Below are positions 34,301 through 42,546 of a stretch of DNA of 64,000 nt, piece after piece (position 1 is the first letter of the stretch; each line of letters opens with the position of its first letter). Under the pieces are notes generated by a model. The model was not told the origin of the DNA. It saw only the letters and a program-made list of their open reading frames with translations, and made no database searches. The position numbers and the translations under genes were made by a program. This stretch comes from Peribacillus frigoritolerans_B. Lineage in GTDB: Bacteria; Bacillota; Bacilli; Bacillales; DSM-1321. The stretch lies in contig NZ_JBIWES010000010.1 of the NCBI RefSeq assembly GCF_044762665.1, forward strand, positions 124,001-188,000, given 5' to 3'.

Positions 34301-34479
34301 TACCATTGAACATCCGGTTTTTCAAACTTTCCGTCCAGAGTGTCACCATTTTTAATCGTTTTTACATTTTCAATGGGTGTTACAGCTGCAGCTTGAGAAT
34401 TCAGTGGAACCATCAAGCTGAAAATCAGTGCAAAAATTAGTGCACACGCTGTAATTCGACTCACATTCTTAAATTTCAC
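31312..34479 (-). CDS. Secreted S8 (subtilisin-like) serine protease with C-terminal Ig-like repeats
   Basis: A 1055-residue secreted protease. Signal peptide at residues 1-31 (ACALIFALIFSLMVPLNSQA). Residues 35-157 resemble a PPC-type beta domain. A helical linker runs to 320, then an I9-type propeptide at about 322-395 (KYIVKLKPGKSLSAVQSKVS). The catalytic domain has Asp449 (VIDTGVDDS), His484 (NGHGTHVSG), oxyanion Asn575 (ASGNDG) and Ser637 (DGTSMAAPHVA), all present. From about 740 follow four to five Ig-like (Big_6 type) modules; the last two are nearly identical 83-residue repeats. There is no LPxTG or S-layer motif, so it is presumably released or wall-associated. The ATG follows GGAGGGGAAAC. 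Confidence 0.9.
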   Translation of the reverse strand: MKFKNVSRITACALIFALIFSLMVPLNSQAAAVTPIENVKTIKNGDTLDGKFEKPDVQWYQISPTTEEVQKFSHIEFEVNSDKILNISVYQDKEKAEKDESNYLVSSKPDEKAVIDFPYAWEGTYYVKVEYFGDTDDEGNPIPDAENVAEYSINAHSVTLPPSSGDEGEDLESCPVELSVNDKKTGESMLKTLRVFRDEVLTKSPEGRTLSSLYYKASPFLAIHLAGNKTAREAVYKHLVEIKPLIDDLNENGASSTAVISNKQQEAIKALFNKAAGVAPAGLKKDMNGIAKKINLDKLAGERIVDIASKAGIELPASKNVKNKYIVKLKPGKSLSAVQSKVSGKGYGTLSVPKQQEVLYDGMYVVELKNQAEMSTAALSSIENLPEVEYIEAVKTYKALSADIQSPYQWSLDNAGGEEGIKGADIDNEKLQNLIKKRNLKDTLVAVIDTGVDDSLADLKDTVRMDLGKNFIDKKVDAVDDNGHGTHVSGIIAAKADNGYSMQGINPAAKIMPVKVLDSSGSGDMEKVALGIKYAVDHGAKVINLSLGGGYSRTIEYALKHAAAKNVMVVVASGNDGTEGLSYPASSKYAISVGATNALDLVSDYSNYGSKLDMVAPGTGIPSLVPNGNVTYMDGTSMAAPHVAAATALLLSGNPGLKVNEVREILHGTSEYVAFEEEDNAVPDEDYLPEDGEIIIPEEELPVGKDLVSGYGRLNAYSALSTVDLQAKVNPVMDTQTKLTGSAKKGSVIEVKSGNKTLGKGTAAANGTFTVTIPVQKAEQLLTVKISDSSKLAVSSIKVYVNKGETPNKPTVKALSDKDTYVTGQSQADMKITIKNSAKKVIGSGNTDSKGNFKVKISKQKAGTKLLVTATDLAKRESKAATVTVLDKTAPDAPKVNEVSDKATKVTGKAEIGSTVTVKHSNKDIGTAKADSKGNFSIKISKKKAGSALYVSAKDKAGNTGKAAKVTVKDKTAPGAPKVNEVNDKATKVTGKAEIGSTVTVKHSNKNIGTAKADSKGNFSIKISKKKAGSALYVSAKDKAGNTGKAAKVTVKKSN
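31327..31824 (-). repeat. Tandem 249-bp repeat inside the protease gene (2 copies)
   Basis: Copies 31327-31575 and 31576-31824 differ at only a few positions and encode the last two Ig-like modules (KVTGKAEIGSTVTVKHSNK in each). The near identity at synonymous sites points to a recent duplication or conversion. A third, diverged module lies next to them. Confidence 0.88.
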
Positions 34480-34765
34480 GGTTTCCCCTCCAATATTTGG
34501 TTAAAAAATAACAGTACTATACCAAACTATCACACTGTAAAATTTTATCAACCAATTTTTTCCCTTTTTTATGTCAAATGCTTGATTTATTTGGCCATAG
34601 AGCTGAAAAATGATTCTCATGTACCAATTAAGCAAGATATTTGCGTTCCGATTGTCCTCTCATGACGATAGTAGATGTCCAATTGGCAGATTGATCGTTA
34701 ATAGATTTAAATCGGTGAGAATCCTAACATGACCTAATTCCTATGGTCAGCCACTGCCACGAAAA
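34480..34765. other. Gap between protease gene and leuS, no gene seen
   Basis: A/T-rich sequence that must hold the protease promoter on the minus strand. No ORF with a ribosome site and no clear repeat was found. Confidence 0.5.
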
Positions 34766-34803
34766 AAAGCTGTCCCAGCAGTAAAAATATGCGGGACAGC
34801 TTC
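34766..34803 (-). terminator. Terminator of leuS
   Basis: AAGCTGTCCCGC pairs with G(C)TGGGACAGCTT on the minus strand, followed by TTTTTTTCG. Confidence 0.85.
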
Positions 34804-34815
34804 AATGATTTTTAT

Positions 34816-37230
34816 TTAGTTTGCGACGATATTGACTAATTTGCCTGGTACGGCAATCACTTTACGAATGGTTTTCCCATCGATTTGTTCTTTGATGGAG
34901 TCATCACCCATTGCGATTTCTTCCAGTTTTTCTCTCGTAGTGTCAGTCGGCACCATTAATTTCGCTTTGACTTTCCCGTTGATTTGGATGACGATTTCGA
35001 CTTCGTTATCCACCAACTTCGCTTCGTCGAAAGCCGGCCATGTTCCGTACGTGATGCTCTCGGAATGGCCCAGTTTAGACCAAAGCTCCTCGGCGATGTG
35101 CGGTGCAACTGGTGCAAGCAGCTTTACGAAGCCTTCGATATACACCTTAGGAAGCGAATCCGCTTTATAAGCATCATTAATGAATACCATCAATTGTGAA
35201 ATCGCCGTATTGAATTTCAATTCCTCATAGTTCTCGGTCACTTTTTTAACCGTTTGATGATAGACTTTTTCGAGCTTGCCCGTGTCATCCGTCTCTGTCA
35301 TCTTATCTGTGATCGTACCGTCATCGTTGACTAATAAACGCCAGATACGGTCAAGGAATCTGCGAGAACCGTCCAATCCGTTTGTGGACCAGGCAATCGA
35401 AGCATCCAATGGCCCCATGAACATTTCGTACATGCGAAGTGTATCCGCACCATGGCTTTCCACGATATCATCCGGGTTCACGACGTTCCCTTTGGATTTA
35501 CTCATTTTTTCATTATTCTCACCAAGGATCATTCCTTGGTTAAATAGGTTCTGGAACGGTTCCTTCGTTGGCACGACACCGATATCGTACAGGAATTTAT
35601 GCCAGAAGCGAGCATAAAGCAAGTGAAGCACCGCATGCTCGGCGCCGCCAATATAAATGTCGACCGGCATCCATTCTTTTAATTTTTCAGGATCTGCAAG
35701 TGCTTCTTTGTTATCCGGATCGATATAACGAAGGAAGTACCAGCTGCTGCCTGCCCACTGTGGCATAGTGTTCGTCTCACGACGTCCTTTTCGTCCGTTT
35801 TCATCCGTTACATTCACCCATTCCGCTATGTTCGCAAGTGGTGATTCGCCTGTACCCGAAGGCTTGATGTCCGTAGTTTTCGGTAAAATCAATGGAAGTT
35901 CTTCTTCCTTCACTGGAGACATCGTGCCGTCTTCCCAATGGATGATTGGAATCGGTTCACCCCAGTAACGCTGACGGCTGAATAACCAGTCGCGAAGGCG
36001 GTATGTTATTTTCTTCGTGCCGATTTCTTTTTCTTCGAGCCATTTGATCATTGTCGAAATGGCTTCTTCCTTATTCAACCCATCAAGGAATTCCGAATTC
36101 ACATGAAGTCCATCGCCTGTATATGCTTCACTTGTCACGTCTCCGCCAGCTACGACTTCCTTGATCGGCAAGTCGAACTTGACTGCAAATTCATAATCAC
36201 GCTCATCATGGGCAGGAACGGCCATGATTGCTCCTGTTCCGTAGCTGATCAGCACGTAATCGGCAATCCAGATCGGCATTTTTTCGCCGTTTACCGGGTT
36301 AATGGCATAAGCCCCCGTGAACACGCCTGATTTATCCTTTGCCAAGTCCGTTCTTTCCAAGTCGCTTTTATGTTTCACTTCATCTAAATAGGCTTCAACT
36401 GCCGCCCTTTGATCATCCGTGGTAATTTTATCGACAAACTGATGTTCAGGTGCCAATACGGCATATGTTGCACCGAATAACGTATCCGGGCGAGTCGTGA
36501 ACACCGTGAATGTTTCATCAAAGCCATCGATATTGAATGTAACCTCCGCTCCCTCGGAACGGCCAATCCAGTTACGCTGCATATCCTTGATGTTTTCCGG
36601 CCAATCCACATCATTCAAGTCGTCAATTAAACGGTCAGCATACGCCGTGATGCGAAGCATCCACTGTTTCATTGGGCGGCGCTCAACAGGATGGCCTCCA
36701 CGCTCACTTTTCCCATCGATGACTTCTTCATTCGCCAATACCGTGCCAAGTGCCGGACACCAGTTAACGGCCACTTCATCAATATAAGCAAGGCCCTTTT
36801 CATATAATTTCAAGAAGATCCATTGAGTCCATTTGTAATAGTCGGGATCTGTCGTGTTTATTTCACGATCCCAGTCATAAGAAAAACCAAGGGCTTTGAT
36901 TTGGCGGCGGAACGTGTTGATATTGTGCTCCGTGAATTCAGCTGGATCATTTCCCGTATCGATCGCATATTGCTCTGCCGGAAGTCCAAAAGCGTCCCAG
37001 CCGATCGGATGCAATACATTATACCCCTGTGCCCGTTTCATCCGTGCCAGGATGTCGCTTGCCGTATAACCTTCCGGGTGACCCACATGAAGACCCGCCC
37101 CTGAAGGATATGGGAACATATCCAGCGCGTAGAATTTGCGTTTGCCGCTTTCTTCACCCGTTTTGAATGTCTTATTGCCTTCCCAATACTTTTGCCATTT
37201 CGTTTCTATGCTTCTATGGTCAAAACTCAT
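34816..37230 (-). CDS. leuS: Leucyl-tRNA synthetase
   Basis: An 804-residue class I synthetase, normal for Bacillus. The HIGH-type motif is in YPSGAGLHVGHPEGYTASDI near residue 45. The CP1 editing domain lies in the middle (TTRPDTLFGATYAVLAPEH). The KMSKS loop is in NEKMSKSKGNVVNPDD, with the anticodon-binding helical region after. ATG 37230 (MSFDHRSIETKWQKYW) follows TTAGGAGG. Transcription passes through a T-box leader that senses uncharged tRNA-Leu. Confidence 0.97.
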   Translation of the reverse strand: MSFDHRSIETKWQKYWEGNKTFKTGEESGKRKFYALDMFPYPSGAGLHVGHPEGYTASDILARMKRAQGYNVLHPIGWDAFGLPAEQYAIDTGNDPAEFTEHNINTFRRQIKALGFSYDWDREINTTDPDYYKWTQWIFLKLYEKGLAYIDEVAVNWCPALGTVLANEEVIDGKSERGGHPVERRPMKQWMLRITAYADRLIDDLNDVDWPENIKDMQRNWIGRSEGAEVTFNIDGFDETFTVFTTRPDTLFGATYAVLAPEHQFVDKITTDDQRAAVEAYLDEVKHKSDLERTDLAKDKSGVFTGAYAINPVNGEKMPIWIADYVLISYGTGAIMAVPAHDERDYEFAVKFDLPIKEVVAGGDVTSEAYTGDGLHVNSEFLDGLNKEEAISTMIKWLEEKEIGTKKITYRLRDWLFSRQRYWGEPIPIIHWEDGTMSPVKEEELPLILPKTTDIKPSGTGESPLANIAEWVNVTDENGRKGRRETNTMPQWAGSSWYFLRYIDPDNKEALADPEKLKEWMPVDIYIGGAEHAVLHLLYARFWHKFLYDIGVVPTKEPFQNLFNQGMILGENNEKMSKSKGNVVNPDDIVESHGADTLRMYEMFMGPLDASIAWSTNGLDGSRRFLDRIWRLLVNDDGTITDKMTETDDTGKLEKVYHQTVKKVTENYEELKFNTAISQLMVFINDAYKADSLPKVYIEGFVKLLAPVAPHIAEELWSKLGHSESITYGTWPAFDEAKLVDNEVEIVIQINGKVKAKLMVPTDTTREKLEEIAMGDDSIKEQIDGKTIRKVIAVPGKLVNIVAN

Positions 37231-37262
37231 ATGATTTCCTCCTAATTTCCGTATAAAAAACA

Positions 37263-37510
37263 ATAAAAAACCCCTCATCCCAAAATAGGGACGAGAGGAT
37301 TATGTATATCTTCCCGCGGTACCACCCACATTGGCGATAGCTAAAATCCGCCCAGCTTAAAACATCCGTAACATGGATTAAAACGCCAGGCATTACTTAT
37401 TAATTCACACCCGGGACTCCAAGGCGAGTTCACGACCATCCCAGGTTGACTTGCACCACCCGTCAACTCTCTTTACTGGTTTAAACCGCTACTATTCCTC
37501 ATCATAGTCT
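37263..37510 (-). promoter_or_regulatory. T-box leader of leuS
   Basis: On the minus strand the T-box sequence GGGTGGTACCGCGG lies at 37314-37327. It is followed by a terminator hairpin built from CCTCTCGTCCC and GGGATGAGGGG, with a T run (37263-37302). Upstream, the stem I region includes a GTGAACTCGCC stretch whose CTC would be the leucine specifier codon. Uncharged tRNA-Leu is expected to stabilise the antiterminator and allow leuS transcription. Confidence 0.93.
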
Positions 37511-37515
37511 TTATG

Positions 37516-37545
37516 AGAATATTGATTTTATTTCATTCTAGTCAA
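37516..37545 (-). promoter_or_regulatory. Probable sigma-A promoter for leuS
   Basis: TTGACT (37540-37545), an 18-base spacer and TATTCT (37516-37521) on the minus strand, just upstream of the T-box leader. Confidence 0.55.
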
Positions 37546-37631
37546 TTTTACCGATAATTGCAATAGCCGTACATAAACATTATCGACAGGTTTTTCATTA
37601 TATATGCGAATTCAGGGAAATTCGTGCAAAA

Positions 37632-37661
37632 AAGGGAGCTATTCATTCATAGCTCCCCTGC
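37632..37661 (-). terminator. Terminator of ytzC-like gene
   Basis: GGGAGCTAT pairs with ATAGCTCCC on the minus strand, followed by TTTTTTGC. Confidence 0.8.
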
Positions 37662-37667
37662 TTCCAT

Positions 37668-37931
37668 CTAATGTCGCAGTAAAATCATTTCATTCCTCAA
37701 TTGGTTCAACTGCTGCTTCATCCGCGAAAGCATTTCCCGTTGCTGGTCATTCGAACTGGCATACAATCGTTCCATATCCGTCAAAGCCTCTTCGATATAC
37801 TTTTGCGAATTTTGAAATTGCTCATCATCATAATGCTCCTGCCGTGAGGCCTCGTTAAATTCAAACTCTGCAAAATGGAGAGCCCCTTCACATTGCTCTA
37901 AAAAATGATCGACGGATTGTCTGGTTGCCAT
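37668..37931 (-). CDS. ytzC: DUF2524 family protein, YtzC-like
   Basis: An 87-residue soluble, helical, Glu/Gln-rich protein starting MATRQSVDHFLEQCEGALHF. It fits the YtzC/DUF2524 family of bacilli and its usual place near leuS/ytqA. The function is unknown. ATG 37931 is chosen because the family begins MATRQ; a longer frame reaches 37994. Confidence 0.75.
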   Translation of the reverse strand: MATRQSVDHFLEQCEGALHFAEFEFNEASRQEHYDDEQFQNSQKYIEEALTDMERLYASSNDQQREMLSRMKQQLNQLRNEMILLRH

Positions 37932-38027
37932 TTCAAACCCTCTCCTTCGCGTCTCATTTGGATGATTCGGAATCATCTTTTCTAGTTTGAGCAAATAACG
38001 GGAGGATTATCATTTTTTTTTGGGCAA

Positions 38028-38564
38028 TCAACCTTTATCCCAAAACTTCTCACCTTGATGGGATATGAACTGCTCGATCCATTCGGCAAAGCCCATATGG
38101 AGCTTCTCGCCTTCTTCAAAATCATCGATATGGCCTTTTACCATTAAATACTCCTTATCGCCTTTGGCGACGGCTTCCCCATCGATCACAATATTATCTT
38201 GATAAATGCAGGCCACTTTATAGCATCCCTCGTAGGAATTTTCATATGTGTAATTAATAATATCATCCAAGCTGTATAAATCGTTTTCCCCGCCCGATTC
38301 CACATTATCGAACAGACGGCATCCATTGGTTATTTTTAAAAACTCCTTATAATCCTCAGGCAGAAGCAGTCCGGTTTTCTTTTCAAAGGAATGAATTTGT
38401 TCATCCGAAGCAGGTGAATTGAAGGTGCAAGTGGCTTTGTATGTGAACCCATCTTCATTTACTTCGATCACCTGATTATTTTCGGCTAATTTCTTTTTCA
38501 TTTGTTTGATCGCTTCTTCAACTTGACCGGTCATGTCCATCAGCTCCCGATTGGATATAGTCAT
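38028..38564 (-). CDS. SMI1/KNR4 (SUKH) family protein
   Basis: Up to 178 residues with a SUKH fold: SDEQIHSFEKKTGLLLPEDYK then EFLKITNGCRLF near residue 70-85, and acidic strands after. SUKH proteins include immunity proteins of contact-dependent toxins, but many stand alone, and no toxin gene is adjacent here. The first ATG (38564) lacks a good ribosome site; ATG 38534 follows GGGAG at 9 bases and may be the true start. Confidence 0.75.
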   Translation of the reverse strand: MTISNRELMDMTGQVEEAIKQMKKKLAENNQVIEVNEDGFTYKATCTFNSPASDEQIHSFEKKTGLLLPEDYKEFLKITNGCRLFDNVESGGENDLYSLDDIINYTYENSYEGCYKVACIYQDNIVIDGEAVAKGDKEYLMVKGHIDDFEEGEKLHMGFAEWIEQFISHQGEKFWDKG

Positions 38565-38702
38565 TCAAAGATAAACTGGAAATAGCAGCAAAATATTTAG
38601 CCTTCAAGTATACAGTATACGCTTATTTTTCAAAAAAAGACCTAGCTGCGAGAATGTTGTATAATATATGTTGCGCTTTATTTTATTTAGGAGGTTGCTG
38701 AT

Positions 38703-39662
38703 TTGAATCAAGCAAACCCGTTTATATATGCAACGGATAACAAACGATATCATACATGGAATTACCACCTGAGAGAACATTTTGGACATAAGGTCTTTAA
38801 AGTTGCCCTGGATGGCGGTTTTGACTGTCCGAACCGTGATGGCACCGTCGCACATGGCGGCTGTACTTTCTGCAGTGCCTCAGGCTCTGGTGACTTTGCG
38901 GGCAGCAGGGTTGAACCCCTTGACGTCCAGTTAAAGAAAATCAGCGAACGGATGCACCATAAATGGAAAGATGGAAAATATATGGCCTATTTCCAAGCAT
39001 TCACGAATACGCATGCACCCGTGGCAGAGCTTCGCGAGAAATATGAAAGTGTATTGACCCAGGAAGGTGTCGTCGGACTCTCCATCGCGACACGACCGGA
39101 TTGCCTTCCAGATGATGTAGTCGAGTATTTAGCGGAATTGAACGAACGCACTTACCTTTGGGTGGAGCTGGGTCTCCAGACGGTCCATGAAAAGACCGCG
39201 ACAATGATCAACCGCGCCCATGACTTCGATTGCTACAAAGAAGGCGTCGATAAACTGCGCAAACACGGCATCCGCGTCTGCTCCCATATCATCAATGGCC
39301 TTCCTCAGGAAGATTACGGCATGATGATGGAAACAGCCCGTGCAGTCGCCAAACTCGATGTACAGGGGATAAAGATCCATTTACTTCATCTATTAAAAGG
39401 GACACCGATGGTCAAACAATATGAAAAAGGCCTGCTCGAGTTTCTTGACCGTGACGATTATGTCAGCCTGGTATGTGACCAGCTGGAAATAATCCCTCCA
39501 GAAATGATCGTTCACCGCATTACGGGTGACGGTCCGATCGATTTGATGATCGGTCCAATGTGGAGCGTCAATAAATGGGACGTCTTGAATGCCATTGACG
39601 CCGAATTGAAACGCCGTAACAGCTGGCAGGGGAAAAACCATCACACGGAGGTACAATCATGA
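38703..39662 (+). CDS. ytqA: Radical SAM protein YtqA (TIGR01212 family)
   Basis: A 319-residue radical SAM enzyme. The cluster-binding cysteines are in FDCPNRDGTVAHGGCTFCSA, spaced as in the TIGR01212/YhcC-YtqA family, followed by barrel blocks TYLWVELGLQTVHEKT and VCSHIINGLPQEDYGMM. The TTG start at 38703 is supported by AGGAGG 8 bases upstream. The next gene overlaps it by ATGA and encodes the tRNA wobble-uridine methyltransferase MnmM, so a role in wobble-uridine modification is likely. Confidence 0.9.
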   Translation: MNQANPFIYATDNKRYHTWNYHLREHFGHKVFKVALDGGFDCPNRDGTVAHGGCTFCSASGSGDFAGSRVEPLDVQLKKISERMHHKWKDGKYMAYFQAFTNTHAPVAELREKYESVLTQEGVVGLSIATRPDCLPDDVVEYLAELNERTYLWVELGLQTVHEKTATMINRAHDFDCYKEGVDKLRKHGIRVCSHIINGLPQEDYGMMMETARAVAKLDVQGIKIHLLHLLKGTPMVKQYEKGLLEFLDRDDYVSLVCDQLEIIPPEMIVHRITGDGPIDLMIGPMWSVNKWDVLNAIDAELKRRNSWQGKNHHTEVQS

Positions 39663-40231
39663 AGCTAGATCGAATTTTGCCATTCGCCAGGATTCTGCTC
39701 GAAAAAGCGGTCCATCCCGGGGATATAACCATAGATGGCACGATGGGCAACGGCTTTGATACAGTCTTTCTTGCAGGACTTACAGGTGTAGACGGACATG
39801 TGTATAGTTTTGATATTCAGAAAGAAGCGATCGAAACCACAACAGCGAAACTGAACGCCGAGAATTTACAAGAGCGCTGCACCCTCATTCACGATGGGCA
39901 TGAACATTTAAGCAAATATATCCGGAAAGAACATTCCGGAAAGATCACAGGTGCCATCTTCAACCTGGGCTACCTACCTGGCGGAGACAAATCAATCATC
40001 ACCCAAGCCGAGACGACGATATCAGCCATTGAACAGCTGTTTGAACTTCTGGCGCCTGAAGGCATCATCATCCTCGTCATTTACCATGGTCATCCAGGGG
40101 GATCGGCAGAACGGGATGCATTGATGGATTATGTAGAGAACTTCCCTCAACAGAAAGCACATATCCTGAAATACGGGTTCATCAACCAAGCAAACAATCC
40201 GCCATTCATTGTCGCGATTGAAAAGAGATGA
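39659..40231 (+). CDS. mnmM: tRNA wobble-uridine methyltransferase MnmM (YtqB)
   Basis: A 190-residue class I SAM-dependent methyltransferase: VHPGDITIDGTMGNGFDTVF is the SAM-binding motif I, and IFNLGYLPGGDKSI the catalytic NLGYLPG motif. YtqB of B. subtilis was shown to be MnmM, which methylates 5-aminomethyl-2-thiouridine in tRNA. The start overlaps the ytqA stop, so the two are coupled. Confidence 0.9.
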   Translation: MKLDRILPFARILLEKAVHPGDITIDGTMGNGFDTVFLAGLTGVDGHVYSFDIQKEAIETTTAKLNAENLQERCTLIHDGHEHLSKYIRKEHSGKITGAIFNLGYLPGGDKSIITQAETTISAIEQLFELLAPEGIIILVIYHGHPGGSAERDALMDYVENFPQQKAHILKYGFINQANNPPFIVAIEKR

Positions 40232-40237
40232 TGACTA

Positions 40238-40270
40238 TTGACACCGTTCGATATGAACGGTGTTTTTTCA
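40238..40270 (+). terminator. Terminator of ytqAB
   Basis: ACACCGTTC pairs with GAACGGTGT around a short loop, followed by TTTTTTC. Confidence 0.88.
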
Positions 40271-40368
40271 ATCCCAACTCGCAGGCAGCAGAATTACCAA
40301 TCATAACTTTTTGAATTTTTCGTCTATAATGATTATAATGATGGAAAATAGATAAGAGGGTGCAGAAA

Positions 40369-40764
40369 ATGGAACATTTGCCTACTTCATTACTGACGGA
40401 TATATTGACTGAAAAAATCAAAAGGGATTCAAGTGAGCAATACGGGGATTTTGTCAGCTCGCTCAACTCGTTGACAGAAGAACAAAAAACCATCGAGGAC
40501 CTCAAACAATTCGATCATCATTTTGATAAGTTCCTGCCACAGCTCGATTTAATGATTTCCACCCAAAACCATGAAGCGATCATGAATATGAAAGCGACGC
40601 TTTTGGACCTATTCGCCAATGACTTGACCTTCAAATCCATTTATCTCCTATCCACTGCATTATCCAATAAAAAGGAACTTACACATTTGAAGCAATTTAT
40701 GTACCCGGTTACTTTCTGGGCACCGGTCATCAAGTCGAACGAATTGCTTAAAAACGCAGGCTGA
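40369..40764 (+). CDS. Hypothetical cytosolic protein, 131 residues
   Basis: A helical, acidic protein beginning MEHLPTSLLTDILTEKIKRD, with no signal peptide or recognised domain. ATG 40369 follows AAGAGGG at about 8 bases; GTG 40360 is an alternative. It has its own terminator. In B. subtilis the place between ytqB and ytpA is held by ytpB (a terpene synthase), which is absent here. Confidence 0.65.
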   Translation: MEHLPTSLLTDILTEKIKRDSSEQYGDFVSSLNSLTEEQKTIEDLKQFDHHFDKFLPQLDLMISTQNHEAIMNMKATLLDLFANDLTFKSIYLLSTALSNKKELTHLKQFMYPVTFWAPVIKSNELLKNAG

Positions 40765-40773
40765 TCCAAAGAA

Positions 40774-40808
40774 AACTGCCGAAGATTTAACTTCGGCAGT
40801 TTTTTATT
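40774..40808 (+). terminator. Terminator after the 40369 gene
   Basis: AAACTGCCGAAG pairs with CTTCGGCAGTTT, followed by TTTATTT. Confidence 0.85.
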
Positions 40809-40828
40809 TATCCTGAAGGATGTACTGA

Positions 40829-41632
40829 TCAAACGACATACCCTAATATCTTTAAACGGTTTTCAACAAAACTCAGCGCATATTGAAATACATCATCACG
40901 CTCTGGTTCATTGAAGATTTCATGATAAAGCTTCGGCCATTCCTTATATTGCTTTTCACTGGCCATGTTATAATTAAACCACTCACGAACCGCCTTCTTG
41001 TTGACGATTCGGTCATCTCCGCCCTGCATGACCAAAAGCGGCACATCCTGAAATTCAGGAATCTCTTCAAAAGCATCCTTCATAGCCTGTGCAAGCTCGC
41101 GATACCAGCGAACTGAAACCTTTGTGATATATAATGTATCGTTTCTATCGGATTCACGAATTTCCGCACTTCTCGTCGCCATTTCAGGGGTCAATCCGGA
41201 ATGTACCCTGAACTTAGGCATAACGATGTTCAATCCATGCGAGAGCGTTGTAAGGAACTTCCGCGGCTTCGTCACGAGGCCCAAGCAAGGAGAAGAAAGA
41301 ATCACCCCTGCAATGTCCCATTCCTCTTCCTGAAGAAGGCGTATCGAAATCAAACCGCCCATGCTGTGTCCAAGTAAAAAGACCGGCAACGAATATTCGT
41401 AAGCCTCTTCTATCCAGCTTTTCACTTCGTCCAAATACTCATCAAAGGAATCGATATGTCCCCTGTAGGCGCGAGTAGTCATCCCCTGCCCAGGAAGGTC
41501 GCCCATGACGACATGGTATCCAGCTGAAAGCCACATTTGTGTTACCCACTTATAACGTCCGTGATGTTCCATTGCCCCATGAACGATGACAATGACGCCC
41601 TTTGCGTCTCCTTCTGTCTCCCATTTCCACAT
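40829..41632 (-). CDS. ytpA: Alpha/beta hydrolase, YtpA-like (lyso)phospholipase
   Basis: A 267-residue serine hydrolase of the monoglyceride lipase type. Motifs: VIVHGAMEHHGRYKW (oxyanion hole), nucleophile in FLLGHSMGGLISI, acidic residue in MQGGDDRIV, catalytic histidine in WPKLYHEIFNEPE. From memory it resembles B. subtilis YtpA, linked to bacilysocin (a lysophospholipid) formation. Start ATG 41632 (MWKWETEG). No membrane segment. Confidence 0.88.
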   Translation of the reverse strand: MWKWETEGDAKGVIVIVHGAMEHHGRYKWVTQMWLSAGYHVVMGDLPGQGMTTRAYRGHIDSFDEYLDEVKSWIEEAYEYSLPVFLLGHSMGGLISIRLLQEEEWDIAGVILSSPCLGLVTKPRKFLTTLSHGLNIVMPKFRVHSGLTPEMATRSAEIRESDRNDTLYITKVSVRWYRELAQAMKDAFEEIPEFQDVPLLVMQGGDDRIVNKKAVREWFNYNMASEKQYKEWPKLYHEIFNEPERDDVFQYALSFVENRLKILGYVV

Positions 41633-41839
41633 TCGAAATCCCCCTTTCACTTTTCACTTGTTGTGTACGATCCATGATAGTTGAAATAATATATATAAAT
41701 TATAACCATATTCATGATTTTCGACAAAAAAGAAATCTAACAAGTTGTACATTGCTATTATAAATAGCCAAGTGTATTTGCATACGGTATATTAAAATAA
41801 TACATAAAAACATTCACTTCGGAAAGGAAATGATTGAAA

Positions 41840-42361
41840 ATGATTATTTATCCGTATAAAGGCAAAGAACCTGAAATTGCTGAAAGCGCTTATATCGCTG
41901 AAAATGCTGTCGTCACAGGTGATGTCAAAATCGGCGACGAAACATCAATCTGGTTCAATTCCGTCATTCGCGGTGATGTATCCCCAACCATCATCGGAAA
42001 AAAAGTCAGTATACAGGATAACAGCGTCCTGCACCAAAGCCCCAATAATCCATTGATCATCGAGGATGAAGTAACCATTGGCCATCAGGTCATTTTACAT
42101 AGCTGTAAAATCCGCAAAGGAGCTTTAATCGGCATGGGATCGATCGTACTTGATGAAGCCGAAATCGGCGAAGGGGCTTTCATCGGTGCCGGCAGTCTCG
42201 TTCCCCAAGGTAAAGTCATTCCACCGAACATGTTGGCATTCGGACGTCCAGCTAAAGTCATCCGCGAAATCAACGAAGAAGATCGTCAGGATATGGAGCG
42301 CATCGTACGCGAATACGCCGAAAAAGGGCAATACTATAAAACGGAGGAACGAATAAAGTAA
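41840..42361 (+). CDS. ytoA: Gamma-carbonic anhydrase family protein YtoA
   Basis: A 173-residue left-handed beta-helix protein with YIAENAVVTGDVKIGDETSI, then IRGDVSPTIIGKKVSIQDNS and zinc-ligand histidines in SVLHQSP and TIGHQVILHSC. It falls in the gamma-CA-like group; enzymatic activity is not certain for this subgroup. ATG 41840 is chosen by comparison with YtoA; TTG 41834 has the better-spaced AAAGGA. A 21-bp repeat array begins immediately after its stop. Confidence 0.88.
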   Translation: MIIYPYKGKEPEIAESAYIAENAVVTGDVKIGDETSIWFNSVIRGDVSPTIIGKKVSIQDNSVLHQSPNNPLIIEDEVTIGHQVILHSCKIRKGALIGMGSIVLDEAEIGEGAFIGAGSLVPQGKVIPPNMLAFGRPAKVIREINEEDRQDMERIVREYAEKGQYYKTEERIK

Positions 42362-42435
42362 TGCACGAGTAATTGACTGAAAGTTACGAGTATTCGCTCC
42401 TAACTCTCGAGTAAACTGTTCTAACTCACGAGTAT
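42361..42435 (-). repeat. 21-bp phased tandem repeat, array 2 (4 units)
   Basis: Read on the minus strand, TACTCGTGAGTT-like cores recur; on the plus strand ACGAGT starts at 42365, 42386, 42407 (as TCGAGT) and 42428, exactly 21 bases apart. Spacer bases differ completely from those of array 3, so only the core and the period are kept. It starts at the ytoA stop codon. Confidence 0.85.
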
Positions 42436-42502
42436 GGCCCTTAAGTTGAATTTCTTTGGGATTTCTTGAATTATTCCCGATAGACGGCAAAATTAATCCA
42501 TA

Positions 42503-42542
42503 AAAAAAGGTGCCCCGCTAATTGCGGGACACCTTTTTTATA
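42503..42542. terminator. Bidirectional terminator between ytoA and metK
   Basis: AAAGGTGCCCCGC pairs with GCGGGACACCTTT (one mismatch) with A and T runs on both sides. Confidence 0.88.
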
Positions 42543-42546
42543 TGAA

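Noticed and set aside
38604..38855. 83-codon minus-strand frame upstream of and overlapping ytqA
   Set aside because: It runs antisense into the well-supported radical SAM gene and lacks a start signal.
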